Below are positions 45,230-54,161 of a stretch of DNA of 64,000 nucleotides, in pieces (positions within the stretch are counted from its first letter, which is position 1; every line of letters starts with the position of its first letter). This DNA is from Neoroseomonas eburnea. GTDB taxonomy: Bacteria; Pseudomonadota; Alphaproteobacteria; Acetobacterales; Acetobacteraceae. Below the pieces are notes generated by a model. That model was given only the letters and a program-made list of their open reading frames with translations, was not told the DNA's origin and searched no databases. Both the position numbers and the translations under genes were made by a program. The stretch is from NCBI RefSeq assembly GCF_018129005.1, contig NZ_JAAEDL010000001.1, forward strand, positions 186,001 to 250,000. Reading direction: 5' to 3'.

Positions 45230-46629
45230 TGACCGACCTCGCGACGCTGTCCGCCGTTGAGCAGGCCAGCCTGATCCGTCGCCGCCAGGCTTCCCCGGTC
45301 GAGGTCACCCGGGCGGTGCTGGACCGCATCAAGGCCTGGGAACCGCGGATCAACGCCATGGTGGTGCTCGACGAGGAGCGCGCCATGGAAACCGCCCGCG
45401 CGGCGGAGACGGCGGCGATGGGCGATGGGCCGCTCGGCCCTCTGCACGGCGTGCCGGTGTCGGTGAAGGACATCACCGCGGTCGCCGGGCTGCCGACGCG
45501 GCGCGGCTCCCGCCTGTCCAGCCCCGCGCCGCTCGAGCATGATTCGCCCATGGTTGCGCGCCTCAAGGCGGCCGGTGCGGTCATCCTCGGCAAGACCACC
45601 TCGACCGAGCAGGGCTGGACCGCGGTCAGTTCCAACCCATTGACTGGCCATACGCACAATCCGTGGAAGCACGGGCGGACGGCGGGCGGGTCCTCCTCCG
45701 GCGCGGCGGCGCTCGCCGGGGCAGGGTGCGGGGCGCTGCACATCGGCACGGACGGGGCGGGGTCGATCCGCCTGCCGGCGCATTTCTGCGGCGCGGTCGG
45801 GCACAAGCCGACCTTCGGCCTGGTGCCCTATGCGCCGGTGTCGAACAACGGCTCGCTCTCCCATGCCGGCCCGATCACCCGGAACGTGCCCGATGCCGCG
45901 CTCATGTTGGAAGTGATCTCCGGCCTTCATCCATCTGATCATACGACATTACCTGGCAGATTCAGCGCCGCCGATGCCACGGTCACGGACCTGCGCGGCC
46001 TGCGCATCGCCTATAGCCCGGACCTCGGCCATGCCCGGGTGGACCCGGAGGTCGTCGAAGCCGTCCATGCCGCCATCCCGGTCTTCGAGGCCCTCGGCGC
46101 CCGGGTCGAGGAAGTCACCCCGCCCTGGGGCCCCAAGGGGCCGGGTCTCGAACGCGACCTCTGGGGCCTTGCCATGCTGCCCTTCCTCGAGACCGATCCG
46201 GCGCGCCGGGCGGAGCAGGATCCCGGACTGGCGGCCTGCCTCGACGACTATGCCGGCATGACGCTGCAGCAGGCGATCTCGGCCCAGGCGCGGCGCATCG
46301 CCTATGCCGCCGAGATCGGCGACTGGTTCGCCTCCGGCTGGGACCTGTTGCTCACGCCGGCGGCCTCGGTCGCCGCCTTTGAAGTCGGCCGGCAGCGCCC
46401 GGCGGATTGGCCCCAGCACGCATGGGATTGGCTGGTCTGGGCGGAGTTTTCCTATCCCTTCGACCTCTCGCACGGGGCCGCGGTTTCGATTCCGTGCGGG
46501 CGGACCGGGGAGGGGCTGCCGATCGGCCTGCAACTCGCCGGACCGCGCTGCGCCGATGCGCTGGTGCTGCGGGCGGCGGGCGCCTTCCTCGAAGCCCAGC
46601 CTTTCGCGCCGGGCTTCGCGACCCTGTGA
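45229..46629 (+). CDS. Amidase signature family hydrolase
   Basis: A 466-aa hydrolase with the Ser-cisSer-Lys triad readable in the sequence: Lys80 (PVSVKDIT), Ser155 (TAGGSSSGAA) and the nucleophile Ser179 (GTDGAGSIRLPA). The Lys-Ser-Ser spacing of 75 and 24 residues equals that of fatty-acid amide hydrolase. No GatB or GatC gene is near and the length suits a stand-alone amidase, not GatA. It starts at ATG with 1-bp overlap after the molybdoenzyme, which hints at a shared degradative pathway. Confidence 0.88.
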   Translation: MTDLATLSAVEQASLIRRRQASPVEVTRAVLDRIKAWEPRINAMVVLDEERAMETARAAETAAMGDGPLGPLHGVPVSVKDITAVAGLPTRRGSRLSSPAPLEHDSPMVARLKAAGAVILGKTTSTEQGWTAVSSNPLTGHTHNPWKHGRTAGGSSSGAAALAGAGCGALHIGTDGAGSIRLPAHFCGAVGHKPTFGLVPYAPVSNNGSLSHAGPITRNVPDAALMLEVISGLHPSDHTTLPGRFSAADATVTDLRGLRIAYSPDLGHARVDPEVVEAVHAAIPVFEALGARVEEVTPPWGPKGPGLERDLWGLAMLPFLETDPARRAEQDPGLAACLDDYAGMTLQQAISAQARRIAYAAEIGDWFASGWDLLLTPAASVAAFEVGRQRPADWPQHAWDWLVWAEFSYPFDLSHGAAVSIPCGRTGEGLPIGLQLAGPRCADALVLRAAGAFLEAQPFAPGFATL

Positions 46630-46640
46630 TGCCGGGCAGC

Positions 46641-46660
46641 GCACCGCCGCGCGGCGGTGC
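46641..46660. terminator. Palindrome after the amidase gene, possible terminator
   Basis: GCACCGCCGCGCGGCGGTGC is a perfect 20-bp palindrome 11 bp after the amidase stop. It could form an 8-bp stem. No U tract follows, so intrinsic termination is uncertain. Confidence 0.4.
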
Positions 46661-47037
46661 GGCCCGCTCCGGCGGAGGCTCCGGGGGCGACGCATCGATG
46701 GCCTGCCCGCACTCGCCCTGACGGCTGCACGGGCCCGGCGCTTCCTCGAAGCCGTCTGGCCCGCCCGGCACGGCGCCGATGGCGGCGTCCCTCCGGCCAT
46801 CCCCTCGGCCGGGACCTGTGGCCGTTCGAGCCGTTTCCTACGGCGCGTCATCGATGAGGAGGGCGTGGGCGCCGTGCCGGGCGTGGGGGCGGTGCGGTGG
46901 TGCCGGCAGTGTCCTGGCATGCCGAAATGCCGCATAAGATGTATTATGGAATTTTTGTGATGCCCGCCGAAGGTTGGCGTTGAAGCGGATCGATAGGACG
47001 CCGTATCGTTCCCCACGTCGATGCTGCGGAGGCTGCC
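46661..47037. promoter_or_regulatory. Upstream region of the EACC1-caspase module
   Basis: A 377-bp gap; no ORF is supported. An AT-rich patch at about 46931-46963 (CATAAGATGTATTATGGAAT) lies about 75-105 bp before the GTG start at 47038, and is the likely promoter; TATTAT or TAAGAT could be a -10 element, but no clear -35 was found. Confidence 0.4.
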
Positions 47038-47400
47038 GTGCATCCAGATCACGCCCTCACGCTCTCCGTCGAGGCCGATCTGCCGGATACCGGCCTCGCC
47101 CGCCTCACCAGGGATCTCCTGCGGGATCTCGCGCGCGCCGGGGTCGATGGCCACACCGCCACAGGAATCGCTGGCCCGGGCGAACGCGGTGCCGTGGCCG
47201 ATCTCACCGGCATCGTCCTGGACCGTCTCGCCGGCGGCACCGTGACCGCGATCGTCGAATGCCTGAAGGCCTATTTCATACGCGAACCGAGTTTCAGCCT
47301 CACCATCCGGCGCCCCGACGGCGCCGAGGTCAAGGTGGAAGCCCGCAACGTCGCCAGCGCCGAAGTGGCCGAGCTGTTCCGCGCCGCCGGGGCGCGGTGA
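47038..47400 (+). CDS. EACC1-like effector-associated component
   Basis: A 120-aa protein resembling effector-associated constant component 1 (EACC1) of predicted conflict systems. The shared pattern is LRRLxxDLxR-type helices, a central hydrophobic helix (VADLTGIVLDRLAGGTVTAIVECLKAYF) and a C-terminal strand pair, FSLTIRRPDGAEVKVEARN, matching the family's VTVTRPDG ending. It starts at a GTG after GCGGAGG, a strong ribosome site. It is followed 12 bp later, in the same frame, by a caspase-like gene. In known systems EACC1 is adjacent to proteases or other effectors; the mechanism is unknown. Confidence 0.68.
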   Translation: MHPDHALTLSVEADLPDTGLARLTRDLLRDLARAGVDGHTATGIAGPGERGAVADLTGIVLDRLAGGTVTAIVECLKAYFIREPSFSLTIRRPDGAEVKVEARNVASAEVAELFRAAGAR

Positions 47401-47412
47401 TGCGGCACGATC

Positions 47413-48822
47413 ATGGCCCGCCGCCTCGCCTGCCTGATCGGGAACCAGACCTTCCGGCCGGAATCCGGCCTGGAGCCGCTGAAGGGCCCGCGCAACGATG
47501 TGGAGGCCCTGGCCAGGGTTCTCGGTGATCCTGACAGCGGCGGCTTCACGATCGAGACCTTCCTCGATCGCCCCAGCGCCGAGATCAAGCGCGCGCTCAA
47601 CCGCACCCTCAACGGCGCCGAGCGGGGCGACACGATCCTCATCTTCTATGCCGGCCACGGCAAGCTGGACCGCCTGGGCAAGCTCTGCCTCGCCACCGCC
47701 GATACCGAGGAAGAGGCGCTCTACGCCACCTCGATCCCGGCGCAGAACCTGCGCGACATGGTGGACCACGCCCGGGCCGACTGCACCGTGCTGCTGCTCG
47801 ACTGCTGCTACAGTGGCGCCTTCGGGGGCCATCGCGGCGACGTCTCGAGCGAGATCGCCAGCCTCGCGCGCGAAGCGAGCGGCCTCTACGTGCTCACGGC
47901 CTCGACCGCGGTGCAGACCGCGAAGGAAGGCGAGACGATCGCCGGCGGCATCACCCTCGGCCGCTTCACCGCCGCGATCGTCGGGGGCATCGAGAACGGC
48001 ACGGCGGACCGCGACGGGGATGGCCGGATCTCGCTCTCGGACCTGAACCGGCATCTGCGCGACACCCTGCGGGAGCAGACGCCGCAGTTCTGGGCGCAGG
48101 AGGCCTCCGGCGATCCGGTCATCGCCCGGGTGCGGATCCTCGAGACGCCCGAGGAGAAGCGCCTCCGCCGGCTCGGCGCCTGGTTCGCCGAGGGCGGAAT
48201 TCCCGACGCCCTGTTCCCCCGCATGGTGGATGCGGTCCAGGGGACGGGCGAGCCGCACCTGACGGCGCTGGTACGGCGGCTGCTCGATCAGGCGGACGCC
48301 AAGCCGGCTGCCCTGGTCGTTGCCTGGAGGGGCGCGACCGAGCCGAGGAAGAGCGATCCCCGGCCGGACCTGCCGCCCCCGGAAACCCCCATGCAGCGGC
48401 GCCGGAGCCTGCTCGACCGCTGGTATGCCGAAGGCGCCCTGCGCGAAGGCGAGTACTCCGTCTTCCTCTCTGCCGTCCGCGGCGAAGGGGACCCCGCCCA
48501 GGTCGCGCTCGTGCAACGGCAGCTCGACCGGGACGGCGCGAGCGCCAAGGCGCTCCGCGCGGCGTGGACGGCGGCTGCCGCGCCCGTGGCGAAACCGGTG
48601 CAGGCCCCGACGGCGGAGCCTGCACCCTTCGCCGCCGCGGCCCCGCCGGCCGAGGCGGCGGTGGCCCGCAGCCGCGGGCGGGACATCCTGATCGCCGTGG
48701 GCGCGGGTTTCGCTGCCGCGGTGGTGCTGATGCTGTTCGGGATCATCAGCAGCGATCCGGCCTTCCTGCTCGTTGCCATCCTTGCGGGCGCCGCGACCTA
48801 CGGCGTGCGGCGCAGCCGCTAG
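47413..48822 (+). CDS. Caspase-like (C14) protease with repeat module and C-terminal membrane hairpin
   Basis: A 469-aa protein. Residues 1-230 are a caspase/metacaspase domain with the catalytic His82 in FYAGHGKLD and Cys132 in LLLDCCYSGAFG, plus EKG-like ends. Two related ~50-residue helical modules follow at about 257-305 (WFAEGGIPDALFPRMVDAVQG) and 337-383 (WYAEGALREGEYSVFLSAVRG), then a Pro/Ala linker (about 390-420) and two hydrophobic segments (ILIAVGAGFAAAVVLMLFGII, FLLVAILAGAATYGV). The layout suggests a membrane-anchored cytoplasmic protease activated with the EACC1-like partner. The ATG has only a weak ribosome site, consistent with coupling to the upstream gene. Confidence 0.85.
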   Translation: MARRLACLIGNQTFRPESGLEPLKGPRNDVEALARVLGDPDSGGFTIETFLDRPSAEIKRALNRTLNGAERGDTILIFYAGHGKLDRLGKLCLATADTEEEALYATSIPAQNLRDMVDHARADCTVLLLDCCYSGAFGGHRGDVSSEIASLAREASGLYVLTASTAVQTAKEGETIAGGITLGRFTAAIVGGIENGTADRDGDGRISLSDLNRHLRDTLREQTPQFWAQEASGDPVIARVRILETPEEKRLRRLGAWFAEGGIPDALFPRMVDAVQGTGEPHLTALVRRLLDQADAKPAALVVAWRGATEPRKSDPRPDLPPPETPMQRRRSLLDRWYAEGALREGEYSVFLSAVRGEGDPAQVALVQRQLDRDGASAKALRAAWTAAAAPVAKPVQAPTAEPAPFAAAAPPAEAAVARSRGRDILIAVGAGFAAAVVLMLFGIISSDPAFLLVAILAGAATYGVRRSR

Positions 48823-48838
48823 AGAAGATCCCGGCCAA

Positions 48839-48905
48839 TTTGCGCCCGGCGCCTGAGGGCACCAAAAGGCCGATGCCAGCGGTCGCGAATAGCGGCCGTT
48901 GGTAT
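48839..48905. repeat. MITE/REP-like element, right-half copy abutting dnaE
   Basis: 67 bp, 64 of them identical to the right end of the element at 7369-7519 (7453-7519), ending in the same GGTAT terminus. The left half, including the other terminal repeat, is absent. The last base overlaps the first base of the dnaE stop codon on the opposite strand, so the element may have inserted exactly at the end of dnaE or have supplied its stop. It lies 17 bp after the caspase-like stop. Confidence 0.75.
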
Positions 48906-51900
48906 CAGATCTCCTCGACCTGCGAGACCCCCGGCAGCACCTTCATCGCCTGCATCACCTTCGGACCGATGTTGAAGCCGCCGGGCAGCGCGACCTCGAC
49001 CTCCTGGCCGGGGCCCGTCCGCGGCACCAGCACCACCCGGCCACGGCCCCGGCCCTCGCGGGCCAGGATGGCGCGGATCGGCTCCACTGCCTCGGTCTGC
49101 TCCAGCCACAGCCGGATGCCGCCGGCGACGCCGTTCGCCGCCTTCTCCAGGGCCTCGACGTCATTGGCGGTCAGGCGCAGCGCCTCGCCCTCCATCCGCG
49201 CCTCGGCCGTGACCAGCACGGCGCTGCCTTCCGCCAGCAGCTCGCGTGACCGGTTCAGCACCTCGGAAAAGCAGGTCACCTCAAAGGAGCCCTGGGCGTC
49301 CGAGAGCCGCACCCAGGCCATCCGGCTGCCGGTCTTGGTCGTCCGCTCCTTGGCGTTCACCACCGTCCCGGCGAGCTTCAGCCGCGCCGAGCCCGCCCGC
49401 GCCCGATCCGCGATCTGCGCCGAGGGCGTCACGCCCAGCCGCTGCAGCGCCTTGCGGTAGGTGTCGAGCGGATGCGCCGAGAGATGGAAGCCGACCGCCT
49501 CGGCTTCATGGGCCAGCCGGTCCAGCAGCGGCCAATCCGGCACATCCGGCAGCCGCAACGGCTCATTTCGTTGCGCGTCCGCCCCGAACAGCCCGATCTG
49601 GCCGGAGCCGCGCTCCTCGGCCGTGGCCTGGGCACGGCGCAGGATCGTTTCGGCCCCGGCCATCACCTTGGCGCGGTTCTTCTCCAGGCTCTCGAAGGCG
49701 CCGGCGCGGGCCAGGTTCTCGATCTGCATCTTGTTGAGCAGCTTCGGATCGACCCGCGCCGCCAGGTCGGCCAGGGATTCGAACGGCCCGCCGCCGTCGC
49801 GCGCCTTCACCAGGTCCCGCATGGCGCCCTCGCCCACCCGCTTCACCGCGGCGAGCGCGAAGCGGATCGCCTGCTTGCCCTCCGCCGTCGTCTCCACGCG
49901 GAACTCGGCGCCGCTGCGGTTGATGTCCGGCGACAGCACGGGGATGCCGAGCCGCGCCGCCTCCTGCATATGCCCCGCGAGCTTGTCGGTGTTGGACAGG
50001 TCGAGCGTCATCGACGCCGCCAGGAAGGCGACCGGATGGTTCGCCTTCAGCCAGGCCGTCTGGTAGCTCACTAGCGCATAGGCCGCCGCGTGCGACTTGT
50101 TGAAGCCGTAGTCGGCGAAGCGCTCCATCAGGTCGAAGATCTCGGCCGCCTTGGCGGCGTCGATGCCGCGCTTCTCGGCGCCCTCGCAGAAGATCTTGCG
50201 CTGCGCCTCCATCTCGGAGCGGATCTTCTTGCCCATGGCGCGGCGCAGCAGGTCGGCGCCGCCGAGCGAATACCCCGCCAGGTCCTGCGCGATCTGCATG
50301 ACCTGCTCCTGGTAGACCATGATGCCATAGGTCTCGGACAGGATGTGCATGATCGCCGGGTGCGGCGGCTCCCAGGGCTCGCCGAGCTTGCGCGCGCAAT
50401 AGGCCGGGATGTTCGCCATCGGCCCCGGGCGGTAGAGCGCCACGGCGGCGACCAGGTCCTCGAAGCGGGAGGCGCGCATCTGCCTGAGGCAGTCCCGCAT
50501 CCCCTGCCCTTCGAACTGGAAGACGCCGGCCGCGTCGCCCTTGGCCAGCATGGCGTAGGTCTTCGGATCGTCGAGCGGGATCGCCGAGATGTCCACCTCG
50601 ATCCCCTGCTCGTGCAGGATGCCGAGGGCGCGCTCGATCACCGTCAGCGTCTTGAGGCCGAGGAAGTCGAACTTCACCAGGCTCGCCGCTTCCGCGTACT
50701 TCATCGAGTACTGCGTCACCAGCATCGGCGAGCGCGGATCGCGGTAGAGAGGCACGATCTCGACCAGCGGCCTGCGCCCGATCACCACGCCGGCGGCATG
50801 GGTCGAGGCATTGCGGTACAGCCCCTCCACCTGCTGCGCGATGTCGAGCAGGCGCGCGACCTGCTCGTCATTGTCGCGCATCTCCTGCAGCTTCGGCTCG
50901 CCCTCGATCGCCTGGGCGAGCGTCACCGGCTTGGCCGGGTTGAACGGGATCAGCGAGGCGATCTTGTCCACCTGCCCATAGGGCATGCCGAGCACGCGCC
51001 CGACATCGCGCACCGCTGCCTTCGCCTGCAGCTTGCCGAAGGTGATGATCTGCGCGACGCGGTCGGCGCCGTATTCGCGCACCACGTACTGGATCACCTC
51101 GTCGCGCCGGTCCTGGCAGAAATCGATGTCGAAGTCGGGCATCGACACGCGCTCGGGGTTCAGGAAGCGCTCGAACAGGAGCCCGAAGCGCAGCGGGTCG
51201 AGATCCGTGATCAGCAACGCCCAGGCGGCGACGGACCCGGCGCCCGATCCGCGCCCCGGCCCCACCGGGATGGGCGGCGTCTGCGCCTTCGCCCATTGGA
51301 TGAAGTCCGCGACGATCAGGAAGTAGCCCGGGAAGCCCATCTTCTCGATGACGCCGAGCTCGTAGTCGAGCCGGTCGCGATAGACCTGCCGCTTCGCCTC
51401 GTCCGGTGCGGGGATCATGGCGTCGAGGCGCCGCTCCAGCCCCTCCTTCGCCATGGCGCGCACTGTCTCGGCTTCGGTCATGCCCTCCTTCACCTTGGGG
51501 CAGACCGGCAGTTCCGGCTTCTTGCTCTCCGCCATCACCGCGCACAGGCGGGCGATGGCGAGGGTGTTGTCGCAGGCATCGGGCAGGTCGGCGAACAACT
51601 CACGCATCGTCGCCGCCGGCTTGAACCAGTGCTCGGGCGTGACGCGGCGGCGGTCGCGCTCGGCCATGGTGCGGCCCTCGGCGATGCAGAGCAGCGCGTC
51701 GTGCGCCTCGTACATCTCGCGCCTGGCGAAGTAGACGTCGTTGGTGGCGACGATGGGCAGGTCGCGGCGTTGCGCGAGCGCGAGCAGCCCGCTTTCGATC
51801 ACCTTCTCCTGCGGCAGGCCGTGGCGGTGCAGTTCGACCGCGAGCCGGTCCGGGAAGGCTTCCCGCAGCGCATCCAGGATGCGCGCCGCCGCATCACGCC

Positions 51901-52366
51901 GCCCGTCGCCGATCAGCCGGGCCACCGGCCCGAGCGTCCCGCCCGTCAGCAGGAAGATGCCCTGCGCATGTTCCCGCAGGAGGTCGAGCGTGATCGCCGG
52001 CCGTCCCGAGGGATCGTCCCGCAGGTAGCCCTTCGACGACAGCTTCTGCAGGTTCTCGAGCCCGGCCGCGTCCATCGCCAGTGCCACCAGCGGGTCGGGG
52101 TTCTGCCGCGCGACGTCCGGGCGGTCCGGATCGGCCTCCGCGCGCGTGAGGAACAGCCGGCAGCCCATGATCGGCTGCACGCCCTTCTTCGCGCAGTACT
52201 CGGCGAATTCCAGCGCGCCGAACATGTTGGCGCTGTCGGTCAGCGCCACGGCCGGCATGCCGTTGTCCTTCGCCAGGCTGGCGAGCTTGTCCGCCTTGAT
52301 CGCCCCTTCGCTCAGCGAATAGGCGGAATGGACGTGCAGATGGATGAAGGCGGCGGCTTCGGACAT
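48905..52366 (-). CDS. dnaE: DNA polymerase III alpha subunit DnaE
   Basis: A 1153-aa replicative polymerase. The PHP domain opens FIHLHVHSAYSLSEGAIK; the polymerase motifs include GSGAGSVAAWAL and the catalytic acidic residues in PDFDIDFCQDRRDEVIQYV; the HhH region and the OB-fold (GTVVNAKERTTKTGSRMAWVRLSD) are in the C-terminus. The ATG at 52366 gives the family's N-terminus; a 47-codon extension is rejected. Its end touches the repeat at 48839. Confidence 0.97.
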   Translation of the reverse strand: MSEAAAFIHLHVHSAYSLSEGAIKADKLASLAKDNGMPAVALTDSANMFGALEFAEYCAKKGVQPIMGCRLFLTRAEADPDRPDVARQNPDPLVALAMDAAGLENLQKLSSKGYLRDDPSGRPAITLDLLREHAQGIFLLTGGTLGPVARLIGDGRRDAAARILDALREAFPDRLAVELHRHGLPQEKVIESGLLALAQRRDLPIVATNDVYFARREMYEAHDALLCIAEGRTMAERDRRRVTPEHWFKPAATMRELFADLPDACDNTLAIARLCAVMAESKKPELPVCPKVKEGMTEAETVRAMAKEGLERRLDAMIPAPDEAKRQVYRDRLDYELGVIEKMGFPGYFLIVADFIQWAKAQTPPIPVGPGRGSGAGSVAAWALLITDLDPLRFGLLFERFLNPERVSMPDFDIDFCQDRRDEVIQYVVREYGADRVAQIITFGKLQAKAAVRDVGRVLGMPYGQVDKIASLIPFNPAKPVTLAQAIEGEPKLQEMRDNDEQVARLLDIAQQVEGLYRNASTHAAGVVIGRRPLVEIVPLYRDPRSPMLVTQYSMKYAEAASLVKFDFLGLKTLTVIERALGILHEQGIEVDISAIPLDDPKTYAMLAKGDAAGVFQFEGQGMRDCLRQMRASRFEDLVAAVALYRPGPMANIPAYCARKLGEPWEPPHPAIMHILSETYGIMVYQEQVMQIAQDLAGYSLGGADLLRRAMGKKIRSEMEAQRKIFCEGAEKRGIDAAKAAEIFDLMERFADYGFNKSHAAAYALVSYQTAWLKANHPVAFLAASMTLDLSNTDKLAGHMQEAARLGIPVLSPDINRSGAEFRVETTAEGKQAIRFALAAVKRVGEGAMRDLVKARDGGGPFESLADLAARVDPKLLNKMQIENLARAGAFESLEKNRAKVMAGAETILRRAQATAEERGSGQIGLFGADAQRNEPLRLPDVPDWPLLDRLAHEAEAVGFHLSAHPLDTYRKALQRLGVTPSAQIADRARAGSARLKLAGTVVNAKERTTKTGSRMAWVRLSDAQGSFEVTCFSEVLNRSRELLAEGSAVLVTAEARMEGEALRLTANDVEALEKAANGVAGGIRLWLEQTEAVEPIRAILAREGRGRGRVVLVPRTGPGQEVEVALPGGFNIGPKVMQAMKVLPGVSQVEEI

Positions 52367-52585
52367 CACATGACTCGCTTGAGCCGCCAGCCTAGCCCAG
52401 CGGCGGCCGCGGCGGAACGCGATGGCGCGCCGCGCCGCGCGCAAGCCGATGCTCCCCGCCGGGCCTTGCCTGGCAGGAACATGCTCGCCACCCGCCCTTC
52501 GCGGCACGTGGCTTGCTCGCCTTGCGCTGGTGTGGCGCCGCCCTCAGGATCGGCGCCGCACCCGCGCCTGTCCATGGAGCCTGCG

Positions 52586-53158
52586 ATGACCCTGCGCCTG
52601 CTGCGCGCCTGCGCGCTGATCCTTCCCACGCTGGCCGCCGGTCCGGCCTTCGCCCACGGCGTCCATACCGAGGGCCTCGGCGCCGGCTTCGCGCATCCGC
52701 TGCTCGGCCTGGACCACCTGGTCGCCATGATCGCGATCGGCCTCTGGGCGGCGCAGTCGGACTTCGCGCGCGCCTGGGCGCTGCCGGCGGCCTTCCTCGG
52801 CGGCATGGCGGCGGGCATCGGGCTCGGCCTGTTGACGGAGCTGCCGGCCTGGATCGAGCCGGGCGTCGCCGCCACGGTGCTGGTGCTCGGCCTGGTGGTC
52901 GCGCTGGCGGTGCCGATGGGCGCGACGATCGCCCTGCCGCTCGCCGCCGCCTTCGGCCTGCTGCACGGCGCCGCGCATGGCGGGGAGATCGGCGGATCGG
53001 TGCTGCCGACCGCGCTCGGCATGCTGGCGGCTTCGGCGGTGCTGCATGCGGCGGGCTTCGCGATGGGCCGCGTCGCGGCGGGGCGCGTGGCGGTGCTGCG
53101 CGTCGGGGGCGCCGCGATCGCGGCATCGGGCGTGGCGCTGATCATCGCCGCCGGGTGA
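52586..53158 (+). CDS. HupE/UreJ-family membrane protein
   Basis: A 190-aa protein with a signal-like N-terminus (RLLRACALILPTLAAGPAFA) directly followed by HGVHTEG. The conserved family motifs are GFAHPLLGLDHLVAMIAIGLWA and AAFGLLHGAAHGGE, whose histidines probably bind nickel or cobalt. About six hydrophobic segments. HupE/UreJ proteins are secondary nickel transporters. No hydrogenase or urease gene is in the window. An ATG at 52574 is an alternative start, four codons upstream. Confidence 0.87.
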   Translation: MTLRLLRACALILPTLAAGPAFAHGVHTEGLGAGFAHPLLGLDHLVAMIAIGLWAAQSDFARAWALPAAFLGGMAAGIGLGLLTELPAWIEPGVAATVLVLGLVVALAVPMGATIALPLAAAFGLLHGAAHGGEIGGSVLPTALGMLAASAVLHAAGFAMGRVAAGRVAVLRVGGAAIAASGVALIIAAG

Positions 53159-53268
53159 TGCCGCGGCGCCGATCAGGGCCAGGGGCGGCGCCGCGCTCCG
53201 GGTCGTCGCCGCTCCTGCAAGGCGGGTCTGCGCCGGCGGCGAGAGGCCTGCGCCCTCCGGTCGGAGGC

Positions 53269-54057
53269 TCAGGGCTTCAACCCCTTCACCGCATTGGCCG
53301 TCGCGGTCGCGGTGATGCCGCCCGCGGGATCGATGGGCAGCCGGCTGCGGACGCGCTCCTTCAACGCCTCCGCCTCGGCGGCCGGAATGCCGGCCATGAC
53401 CGCGCTCAACGCCGGGCCCTGCACGCTGGTGGTCCAGTAGGTGTCGAAATCCGCGAAGTGCCGCGAGACGGTGATCGGCCGCAGCGCGACGTCGCGCAGG
53501 CCGGCGGCCGACCAGAGCGCCCGCATGCTCTCCCGCCGTGACGCCTCGACGGATGGCGGCAACGGCACCGGCAGGCCGGATTCCCGCATCACATCCTGGA
53601 TCACCGCGATGGGAAACCCCCCGCCCAGCATGTCCCAGGCATAGGCCGCGACCGTGCCGCCGGATGCGACCACCCGCGTCATCTCCGCCACGCCGCGGGC
53701 GGGGTCGGGCACGAAGAACAGGACCAGGGCCATGACCGCGGCATCGAAGCTGCCATCGGCGTAGGGCAGGTCCATGGCGCTGCCCTGCCGGAAACGGGCG
53801 GGCCGACCGGCGAGCCGATCGCGCGCGTAGGCAAGCTGGTCCGGCGAAGGGTCGATGCCCTCGACCAGCGCCGGTGCGCAACGGTCGAGCAGCAATTCGG
53901 TCGAGGCGCCGTTGCCGCAGCCGATATCGGCCCAGCGCAGGCCGGGGGCCGGCGCCACCCAATCGAGGAAGACATCCCCCGCCAGGCGGCTCCAGATCCC
54001 CATGAAGCGTTCATAGGCGGCGCCGTCGTTGAAGAGGATCTGGGGAGTCTCGGACAT
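53269..54057 (-). CDS. Class I SAM-dependent methyltransferase
   Basis: A 262-aa methyltransferase of the UbiE/Methyltransf_11 type. Motif I is WADIGCGNGASTELLL, motif II region GIDPSPDQLAYAR, post-I QGSAMDLPYADGSFDAAVMALVLFFVPDP, followed by VVASGGTVAAYAWDM. Substrate unknown. ATG at 54057; a longer frame begins at 54126. It lies downstream of the HxlR regulator on the same strand but 104 bp away. Confidence 0.82.
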   Translation of the reverse strand: MSETPQILFNDGAAYERFMGIWSRLAGDVFLDWVAPAPGLRWADIGCGNGASTELLLDRCAPALVEGIDPSPDQLAYARDRLAGRPARFRQGSAMDLPYADGSFDAAVMALVLFFVPDPARGVAEMTRVVASGGTVAAYAWDMLGGGFPIAVIQDVMRESGLPVPLPPSVEASRRESMRALWSAAGLRDVALRPITVSRHFADFDTYWTTSVQGPALSAVMAGIPAAEAEALKERVRSRLPIDPAGGITATATANAVKGLKP

Positions 54058-54161
54058 CGCCGCCCTCCTGTGCTGGCGGAGCGTCGCGGCGGCCAGCGTC
54101 CGGGATACGAGATGGGGACGGCGCAACCGCCTTCAACGCGTCGTGGTTTCCGGGCAGCGCA

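Noticed and set aside
45229-46629. GatA subunit of the tRNA amidotransferase
   Set aside because: No gatB or gatC nearby, and the order and length suit a stand-alone amidase.
46910-46940. Sigma-54-like promoter (TGGCATG...ATGCC) upstream of the EACC1-like gene
   Set aside because: The GG to GC spacing is one base longer than the sigma-54 consensus, which is strict.
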